Shown piece by piece: positions 29,435-34,370 of a DNA stretch of 34,370 nt. The DNA lies in the NCBI GenBank assembly GCA_028821265.1, contig JAPPGU010000004.1, positions 1 through 34,370 on the forward strand, given 5' to 3'. This DNA comes from a bacterium (GTDB taxonomy: Bacteria > Actinomycetota > Acidimicrobiia > Spongiisociales > Spongiisociaceae). How positions within the stretch are numbered: the first letter of the stretch is position 1; every line of letters starts with the position of its first letter. A model generated the notes under the pieces. That model was given only the letters and a program-made list of their open reading frames with translations, was not told where the DNA came from and ran no database searches. The position numbers were made by a program, and so were the translations under genes.

Positions 29435-30346
29435 GTGAACGACAGCATTACCGCGGTACCCGGGGTGGAGGTCGGGCACTGGACATCGGAGCAGCACCGC
29501 ACCGGGGTCACCGTGGTGGTGTTCCCCGAGCCCAACGTGGCGGCGACCGAGATCAGGGGAGCGGCGCCGGGGAGCCGCGAGACAGCGTTGCTCGACCCGG
29601 GGATGCGGGTCCAGCAGGTCCAGGCGCTGGTGTTCACAGGAGGGTCTGCCTTCGGGCTGGCGGCGGTGGACGGGGTAGTCCGGGAGCTGGCCGGCGACGG
29701 TCGGGGGCATCCCACCCGCAACGGCCCGGTTCCCATCGTCCCCGCGGCGGTCATCTACGACCTCGATCGACCGTCCGGCTTCCACCCCGGAGCTCCGGAG
29801 GGAGCGCTTGCCTACCACTGTCGCTCGTCGGCGCCCGTGCCTCAGGGGCGGGTGGGCGCCGGTAGGGGCGTTACCACCTCGCAATGGCGAGGCCCGGCCG
29901 CGGTCCAGCCCTCCGGGCTCGGATCAGCCCGGATCGAGGTCGGCGCCGCGACGGTCGGCGTGCTGGCGGTGGTCAACGCGGTGGGCGACGTCTTCACCCT
30001 CGAAGGGGCTCCGCTCACGGGCGGCGAGATGGTTCCCGGCCCGGCCGCCTCCGCCGTCACGCCCCATGCCAACACCACCCTCGTGGCGGTGGCCACCGAT
30101 GCCCGCCTGGAGCGGAACGACCTGTTCCGGTTGTGCGTGAGGTCCCAGGATGCGGTGGCGGCCTGTATCCGGCCGGCCCATACCCGATATGATGGCGACT
30201 CGGCGTTCGCGGTGTCCTGTGGAGAGTTGATGGGAGATCCAGATGCGTTGGGCGAGGCCGCCTTTGTCGCCACCGGACGGGCTATCGCCGCGGCGGTGAC
30301 CAGCGCCCGTCCTCACGATCCTGACCGGACGGCAGCCGGACCATGA
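29435..30346 (+). CDS. P1 family (DmpA/NylC-like) self-processing aminopeptidase
   Basis: This Ntn-type hydrolase cuts itself to expose an N-terminal nucleophile and then hydrolyses short peptides or amides. In the 303-residue product GVEVGHWTSEQHRTGVTVV begins the fold, VFTGGSAFGLAAVDGVV is the family signature, GAGRGVTT follows, and HANTTLVAVATDA contains the likely cleavage site Asn213-Thr214, with Thr214 as nucleophile (as in NylC; DmpA uses Gly-Ser). The C-terminal part RPAHTRYDGDSAFAVSCG also matches. The GTG at 29435 lies 13 bp after the methyltransferase-like gene. The stop overlaps the uracil-DNA glycosylase start by 4 bp, although no functional link between the two is evident. Confidence 0.9.
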   Translation: MNDSITAVPGVEVGHWTSEQHRTGVTVVVFPEPNVAATEIRGAAPGSRETALLDPGMRVQQVQALVFTGGSAFGLAAVDGVVRELAGDGRGHPTRNGPVPIVPAAVIYDLDRPSGFHPGAPEGALAYHCRSSAPVPQGRVGAGRGVTTSQWRGPAAVQPSGLGSARIEVGAATVGVLAVVNAVGDVFTLEGAPLTGGEMVPGPAASAVTPHANTTLVAVATDARLERNDLFRLCVRSQDAVAACIRPAHTRYDGDSAFAVSCGELMGDPDALGEAAFVATGRAIAAAVTSARPHDPDRTAAGP

Positions 30347-30987
30347 CCCCTGTTGAGATCCGGGCGCGTCTGGACGAACTGGCCGGGCAGGCGGGGGCCT
30401 GCGTGGCCTGCCGGCTTCACGAACGACGCACGCAGGCAGTCTTCGCCGATGGTTCCCCTGAGGCGGACATCATGTTCATCGGTGAGGGTCCCGGGTACAA
30501 CGAGGACAAGGAAGGCCTGCCGTTCGTGGGCAGGGCGGGCATGCTGTTGAACCGGCTTCTCGGCGAGGTGGGTCTCGATCGGAGCGAGGTGTACATCGCC
30601 AACGTGGTCAAGTGCCGGCCTCCGAACAACCGGGATCCCCGCCCGGACGAGATAGAAGCCTGCAAGCACTTCCTGGTCGACCAACTCCGGCTGGTGGACC
30701 CGGCCGTGGTCATGACGATGGGCAACTTCTCGACCAAACTCCTACTCAAGACATCGGTGGGTATCACCCGCACCCGAGGCCAGGTGTACCCCTGGTGGGG
30801 GCGGGTGGTGATCCCGACCTTCCATCCGGCGGCGGCATTGCGGAGCGGTCCCGCCATGGAGGCGACCATCAAGGCCGACCTGGAGATGGCGGTGCGAACC
30901 GCCCGGGAGCGGTTGGCGGACCCGGATGCGCAGGCCGGTGTGCCGGAACCGCCCGACTCCTACGAACAGCTCGGCCTGTTCGGATGA
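30343..30987 (+). CDS. Uracil-DNA glycosylase, type 4 (iron-sulfur)
   Basis: This enzyme removes uracil from DNA formed by cytosine deamination, which matters in a GC-rich genome. The 214-residue product has four Cys residues for the [4Fe-4S] cluster: Cys20 and Cys23 (ACVAC), Cys91 ([12 protein letters not shown]) and Cys107. Motif A is [20 protein letters not shown], and the second active-site motif is FHPAAAL with His161. The last residues EQLGLFG contain QLGLF, close to the consensus of bacterial sliding-clamp (DnaN) binding peptides and correctly placed at a flexible tail. The ATG overlaps the upstream stop, and its own stop overlaps tsaE by 4 bp, making it part of the tsaE-B-rimI-tsaD operon. 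Confidence 0.92.
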   Translation: MTPVEIRARLDELAGQAGACVACRLHERRTQAVFADGSPEADIMFIGEGPGYNEDKEGLPFVGRAGMLLNRLLGEVGLDRSEVYIANVVKCRPPNNRDPRPDEIEACKHFLVDQLRLVDPAVVMTMGNFSTKLLLKTSVGITRTRGQVYPWWGRVVIPTFHPAAALRSGPAMEATIKADLEMAVRTARERLADPDAQAGVPEPPDSYEQLGLFG

Positions 30988-31463
30988 TCGTTCTCGAGGC
31001 GCCTTCCCCGAGCGACACGCGCCGGATCGGCCGCGCCCTGGCAGGGTTGGTGCAGCCGGGCGACATCATCCTCCTCTCCGGAGCCCTGGGGGCCGGTAAG
31101 ACCGTCCTGGCCGCCGGCATCGGAGAGGGCATCGGCGTGGCGGAGCCGCTCACGTCGCCGAGCTTCGTACTGGCCCGCCACTACCGAGACGGGTTCATGC
31201 CGTTGCTCCACGCCGACGTCTACCGGATCGGTTCGTCCGGCGAGTTCGAGGACCTCGACCTGATCGAAGCGGCTCGCGACGGTGTGCTGCTCATCGAGTG
31301 GGGCGACGTGGTGGCCGGTCGCCTGCCCGACACCTGCCTGTCCGTGGAGATCGAGGGAACCGGTGACGAGGCGCGGACCATCCGGCTCTGCCCCTCCGAG
31401 CCGTGGACCGGCCGCAGGCTCGAGCCCGCCATGCGCGAGGTGGCACAAGGTGGCCGAGGGTGA
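30984..31463 (+). CDS. tsaE: tRNA t6A biosynthesis ATPase TsaE
   Basis: TsaE is the P-loop ATPase that drives turnover of the TsaB-TsaD complex during tRNA t6A37 synthesis. The 159-residue product has the Walker A loop GALGAGKT (33-40), TSPSFVLARHY, the ADVYRI motif and LIEAARDGVLLIEWGD with the family's conserved EWG. It begins at an ATG overlapping the glycosylase stop and ends in a 4-bp overlap with the GTG of tsaB. The C-terminus (SEPWTGRRLEPAMREVAQGGRG) extends slightly past the family core. It forms a coupled operon with tsaB, rimI and tsaD; tsaC is 26 kb upstream. Confidence 0.93.
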   Translation: MIVLEAPSPSDTRRIGRALAGLVQPGDIILLSGALGAGKTVLAAGIGEGIGVAEPLTSPSFVLARHYRDGFMPLLHADVYRIGSSGEFEDLDLIEAARDGVLLIEWGDVVAGRLPDTCLSVEIEGTGDEARTIRLCPSEPWTGRRLEPAMREVAQGGRG

Positions 31464-32164
31464 GGATCCTCGGTATCGATACGGCCACGGGAGCCTCGTC
31501 GGTGGCGCTGGTGGAGTCGAGGCGGCTGGTGGCCTCGGCCGGCCGCACCGGAAGTCGGGACCACGATGCCTTCCTCATTCCGGCCATCGACTTCTGCTTC
31601 GCCCAGGCCGGATGGCATCCCGAAGAGCTGGATGGCGTGGTGGTCGATGTTGGGCCGGGCCTGTTCACCGGAGTGCGGGTCGGCATCGCCACCGCCCAGG
31701 GTCTGGCCACGATGCTGGGCGTTCCGATCATGGGCGCCTCCTCGCTGGATGCTCTGGCCCTGCGGGCTACCACGGGCCACAGGTACATCTGGGCGGTGGT
31801 GGACGTGCGCCGCGGCGAGGTGGCGGTGGCCGGTTACCAGCCGGTTCCAGGCGGCGCCGCGCTGGATGCGCCCCCCGAGTTGGTCGGTTACCAGCAGTTC
31901 CGGGGCATCCTCGAGTCGGATGCCAGGGAGATCCTGGTCGTGGGCGATTGGGAGGCTCTGCCGGGCTCGGTCTTGCGCGGATTGCGAGGAGTCCGGACCG
32001 GCATGCCCCGCTACCCGTCGGCGGACGCACTGGCCGAGATGGTGGTCGCGAAGGTAGGGCGGGGGGAGTTCGGTCATCCCAGAGAGGTGCGGCCCTTCTA
32101 CATGCGGGAGCCGGACGTCACCCTCGGCTCGGTACACCGCCGGGAGGCGGGCCTGTGGTCCTGA
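31460..32164 (+). CDS. tsaB: tRNA t6A biosynthesis protein TsaB
   Basis: TsaB is the inactive ASKHA paralogue that dimerises with TsaD in the threonylcarbamoyl transfer complex. The 234-residue product begins MRILGIDTATGASSVALVE, with GTG as start, and shows SRDHDAFLIPAID, the conserved VVVDVGPGLFTGVRVGIATAQGLA and LDALALRA, then a variable C-terminal half ending in REVRPFYMREPDV. The start was chosen because it overlaps the tsaE stop (GTGA) and begins exactly at the conserved first strand; the same frame is open further upstream without homology. It ends 10 bp inside the likely rimI start. Confidence 0.92.
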   Translation: MRILGIDTATGASSVALVESRRLVASAGRTGSRDHDAFLIPAIDFCFAQAGWHPEELDGVVVDVGPGLFTGVRVGIATAQGLATMLGVPIMGASSLDALALRATTGHRYIWAVVDVRRGEVAVAGYQPVPGGAALDAPPELVGYQQFRGILESDAREILVVGDWEALPGSVLRGLRGVRTGMPRYPSADALAEMVVAKVGRGEFGHPREVRPFYMREPDVTLGSVHRREAGLWS

Positions 32165-32655
32165 CCGGTGGGCTCGTGGTCAGGGACCTGCTGACGGAGG
32201 ACCTGGATCAGATCCTGGAGCTCGAGGCCGCCACGTTCCGGATGCCGTGGTCGCGCGAGGTGTTCGAGGCGGAACTGGAAGCTCCGGGCCGGTCGTACCT
32301 GGTGGCGGATCATGAGGGTCGGGTGGTCGGTTACGGCGGCCTCATGCTGGTGGAACAGGACGCCCACATAAACACGCTGGCCGCGCAGCGCCCCGGGCCG
32401 GTGCCGGCTGTGGGAACCCGTCTCATGCTGGCGCTGGTGCAGATCGGGTTGGCGGGAGGCGCCGAGCACCTGACCCTTGAGGTCCGGGCCTCCAACCGGC
32501 GCGCCCAGGAGTTCTACCGGAAGTTCGGTATGGCGCCGGTGGGGGTGCGGAAGCACTACTACCGGGACGAGGACGCCCTCATCATGTGGGCGCATGACAT
32601 CATGGGCGTCGGCTACCGGGAACGGCTCCGGCTGATCGAGGAGGCCTTGCCGTGA
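32155..32655 (+). CDS. rimI: Ribosomal-protein-alanine N-acetyltransferase-like GNAT protein, with suspect acetyl-CoA loop
   Basis: This GNAT enzyme, related to RimI of S18 N-terminal acetylation, lies in its usual place between tsaB and tsaD. The 166-residue product has VRDLLTEDLDQILELEAATFRMPWSREVF split over the first helix, VVGYGGLMLVEQDAHINTLA, and a good C-terminal half LEVRASNRRAQEFYRKFGM. The acetyl-CoA loop is odd: residues after NTLA read AQRPGPVPAVGTRLM, without the usual R-x-x-G-x-G. Reading 32385-32411 one frame over gives AAPRAGAGC and restores a G-x-G-x-G loop of the right length, so two compensating frameshifts or sequence errors are possible. GTG 32155 has GGGAGG 7 bp upstream; GTG 32176 is an alternative. 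Confidence 0.85.
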   Translation: MVLTGGLVVRDLLTEDLDQILELEAATFRMPWSREVFEAELEAPGRSYLVADHEGRVVGYGGLMLVEQDAHINTLAAQRPGPVPAVGTRLMLALVQIGLAGGAEHLTLEVRASNRRAQEFYRKFGMAPVGVRKHYYRDEDALIMWAHDIMGVGYRERLRLIEEALP

Positions 32656-33656
32656 GCGGTCCGCTGGTGCTGGCCTTCGAGACCTCGTGCGACGAGACGG
32701 CGGTCGCGGTCACCGAGGGCACCCGGGTGCTCTCCAACGTGCTCTCGTCGCAGGTGGACATGCACGCCCGATTCGGGGGAGTGGTCCCCGAGGTGGCTGC
32801 CCGCGCCCATGTCGAGGCGATCCGCTCCCTTACCCACCGGGCCTTACGGGAAGCCGGGGTCCACCCTGACTCGCTGGACGGCATCGCCGCCACCAGGGGG
32901 CCGGGCCTGGTCGGTTCGCTCCTGGTGGGCTTCTCGTTCGCCAAGGCCATGGCGTGGAGCCGCGGACTTCCGTTCCTCGGCGTGGACCACATGGAGGGGC
33001 ACCTGTTCGCGCCCCGCCTGGACTTCGACGACTTCCGGCCTCCGGGCGTGGTGCTGCTGGCCTCGGGAGGCCACAGCCAGGTGGTCCTGATCAACGGATG
33101 GGGGGACTATCGCGTCCTCGGCCAGACCATTGACGACGCCGCCGGCGAGGCATTCGACAAGCTGGCCCGCTTCATGGGACTGGGCTTCCCGGGCGGACCG
33201 GCCATCGACGCCCTCTCGGAGACCGGGGACCCCGACCGGATCAGGTTCCCCAGAGCGCTGGCCGATCGCCGCTACGACTTCTCCTTCTCGGGTCTCAAGA
33301 CTTCCGTGGTGACCACCCTGGAGAAGGCGAGGGCATCCGGAACCCTGCCCTCCCGAGAGGACGCCGCCGCCTCGATCCAGGAGGCGATCGTCGACGTGCT
33401 GGTGCAGAAGACGATGAACGCGGTCGAGGATCACGGAGTGGAGATCGTCGGCGGCGGGGGAGGCGTGGTGGCCAACCGCCGTCTCAGAACCCGGCTCGAA
33501 GAGGAGGCCGATCGTCGGGGCGTGGGAATGTTCCTGCCCAGGCCGATCATGTGTACCGACAACGGCGCCATGATCGGCGCGGCGGCGGCGTTCCGGCTGG
33601 AGCGGGGCGAGCGGACCGAGTGGCGGGCCGGAGTCGATTCCTCCATGAAGCTGTGA
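32652..33656 (+). CDS. tsaD: tRNA N6-adenosine threonylcarbamoyltransferase
   Basis: TsaD (Kae1/Gcp) transfers the threonylcarbamoyl group to A37 of ANN-decoding tRNAs. The 334-residue ASKHA protein has LAFETSCDETAVAV, FGGVVPEVAARAHVE, the metal ligands His113 and His117 in VDHMEGHLFAP, LLASGGHSQVVLI, DDAAGEAFDKLARFMGLGFPGGP cut at the turn, YDFSFSGLKT, and the terminal PIMCTDNGAMIG with the third metal ligand Asp. The GTG start overlaps the rimI stop (GTGA). It closes the tsaE-tsaB-rimI-tsaD operon. It is convergent with the nucleoside phosphorylase gene, 86 bp away. Confidence 0.95.
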   Translation: MSGPLVLAFETSCDETAVAVTEGTRVLSNVLSSQVDMHARFGGVVPEVAARAHVEAIRSLTHRALREAGVHPDSLDGIAATRGPGLVGSLLVGFSFAKAMAWSRGLPFLGVDHMEGHLFAPRLDFDDFRPPGVVLLASGGHSQVVLINGWGDYRVLGQTIDDAAGEAFDKLARFMGLGFPGGPAIDALSETGDPDRIRFPRALADRRYDFSFSGLKTSVVTTLEKARASGTLPSREDAAASIQEAIVDVLVQKTMNAVEDHGVEIVGGGGGVVANRRLRTRLEEEADRRGVGMFLPRPIMCTDNGAMIGAAAAFRLERGERTEWRAGVDSSMKL

Positions 33657-33689
33657 CTCGGTAGGAAGGCGCCGTAACAGGCCGCTCGG

Positions 33690-33715
33690 ACCCGCGGGTG
33701 ATGATGTCTGCGGGT
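33690..33715. terminator. Possible hairpin between convergent tsaD and the phosphorylase gene
   Basis: ACCCGC (33690-33695) and GCGGGT (33710-33715) form a perfect 6-bp stem with a 14-nt loop in the 86-bp gap between two gene ends. There is no T-tract on either strand, so intrinsic termination is doubtful. Only the position suggests a terminator. Confidence 0.25.
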
Positions 33716-33742
33716 GGGTGAGCGGAAGGGGGTGCGGTTCGG

Positions 33743-34370
33743 CTACCGATCGTCGACCAAGGCGTCCCAGGCTATGTCGATCATCCGACCCACTGCGTCC
33801 CGGACCACGTCCCGATGGGGGTTGTAGTAGTCCATGTCCTCGTTCTTCTGCGCGAGCGGGTCGCCGTCCACCGCCAGGATGGCGCCCGCCTGCCTCCCCG
33901 CCAGTCCGGCCAGCACGAACAGCGCCGCGGCCTCCATCTCCACTGCCTTCACTCCGGTCTTCTGCCACATGGGCACCGGGGAGCCCAGAATGTCGTGGGT
34001 GAAGAAAGCGGCATTGGTCAGCGTCACTCCCTCGTGGATGTTCTCGGCGCCCTCGGCGGCGCGCCGCAGCGCCATCACCACCTCGACCGAAGCCAGGGCG
34101 GGGTAGCCGTCGGGCACTATCTGGGAGGTGTAGCCCTCGTTGCGCACCGCTCCGGTTGAGATCACCAGGTGGCCGTCCATCACGTCGTCCTGCATGCCTC
34201 CGCAGGTCCCCGCCCGGATCACACGCTGCACGCCGGCCAGAAACAGCTCCTCGAAGCACACTGCGGCACCCGCCGCCCCCACCCCGTGAGAGGACACTCC
34301 CACCCGGGTTCCCCGGTGGTGGCCCACCAGGGTGACGTATTCCCGGAAGCGGCCTATCTCGGTGGCGGCC
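33743..34370 (-). CDS. Nucleoside phosphorylase (uridine/purine phosphorylase family), 5' end missing
   Basis: This enzyme cleaves a nucleoside with phosphate to base and ribose-1-phosphate. About 209 codons are visible and the frame stays open to the window edge. The first visible part (EIGRFREYVTLVGHHRGTRVGV) matches the N-terminal strand region of PNP_UDP_1 proteins, so only a short N-terminus is missing. Motifs include SSHGVGAAGAAVCFEEL, RVIRAGTCGGMQDDV, VISTGAVRNEGYTSQIV and VKAVEMEAAALFVLAGLAG with the ribose-binding MEAA. The GTCGG and EGYT stretches resemble uridine phosphorylase more than purine phosphorylase, but the substrate is not certain. It is transcribed towards tsaD. Confidence 0.88.
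   Translation of the reverse strand, partial: AATEIGRFREYVTLVGHHRGTRVGVSSHGVGAAGAAVCFEELFLAGVQRVIRAGTCGGMQDDVMDGHLVISTGAVRNEGYTSQIVPDGYPALASVEVVMALRRAAEGAENIHEGVTLTNAAFFTHDILGSPVPMWQKTGVKAVEMEAAALFVLAGLAGRQAGAILAVDGDPLAQKNEDMDYYNPHRDVVRDAVGRMIDIAWDALVDDR

Noticed and set aside
1-34370. tRNA, rRNA, CRISPR array or prophage
   Set aside because: No cloverleaf-like or rRNA-like sequence, regularly spaced repeats, integrase or phage structural genes were seen on either strand.

Overview
The window is GC-rich, gene-dense bacterial DNA. The order rho - rpmE - DUF1385 - prfA - prmC - tsaC, the heavy use of GTG starts and the strong GC bias point to an actinobacterium, most likely a deep-branching one such as class Acidimicrobiia. 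This is an inference from gene order and composition, not from a phylogeny.

Layout. (1) 1-4670, plus strand: a housekeeping translation block with the rho 3' end, a zinc-independent type B L31, a DUF1385 membrane protein, release factor 1, a small unknown protein, the RF1 glutamine methyltransferase PrmC, and TsaC for tRNA t6A. Two small inverted-repeat elements lie here, at 283-385 and 3055-3222. (2) 4674-22458: an island of about 18 kb for one-carbon and methylamine catabolism. Its left part, on the minus strand, has two multidomain dimethylglycine/sarcosine dehydrogenase-like flavoproteins, etfBA as their electron acceptor, and a class III aminotransferase. In the middle an RpiR-type regulator is coupled to a Rieske oxygenase of the quaternary-amine type. 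Its right part is one tight plus-strand operon encoding a corrinoid protein, DUF1638, a small PF13769-like protein, a pterin (methyl-THF) methyltransferase, a 2Fe-2S/ASKHA corrinoid activator, an MttB-family methyltransferase without pyrrolysine, and a MetF-like reductase. (3) 22465-22635: a second copy of the 3055-3222 repeat in the same orientation, so the two copies bracket prmC, tsaC and the whole island. (4) 22665-34370: a fused PabB-PabC, a hypothetical protein, a PEBP-family protein, a YraQ/ArsP-type permease, alanine racemase, an unassigned methyltransferase-like protein, a P1 peptidase, a type 4 uracil-DNA glycosylase, the tsaE-tsaB-rimI-tsaD cluster, and the 3' part of a nucleoside phosphorylase.

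How the island may work (inference). A quaternary amine is demethylated either by the Rieske oxygenase or by the MttB homologue, which passes the methyl to the corrinoid protein. The pterin methyltransferase moves it to THF and the MetF homologue oxidises methyl-THF to methylene-THF. The two DMGDH-like enzymes remove further methyls as methylene-THF and send electrons to ETF. The aminotransferase in the same operon as one of them suggests that the fully demethylated product is an amine to be transaminated, which would fit a longer-chain betaine better than glycine betaine.

The most notable unexplained signal is regulatory. A 17-bp near-palindrome (consensus GTTCCGCATCRTGGRAC) occurs as a pair with 18-bp spacing directly next to a putative -10 element, both in front of the dehydrogenase-etfBA operon and in front of the corrinoid operon. 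A third upstream copy lies at the dehydrogenase promoter. The rpiR promoter carries a different repeated palindrome (GTACAATTGTAC). Two regulators therefore probably control the island, and only one of them is encoded in the window.
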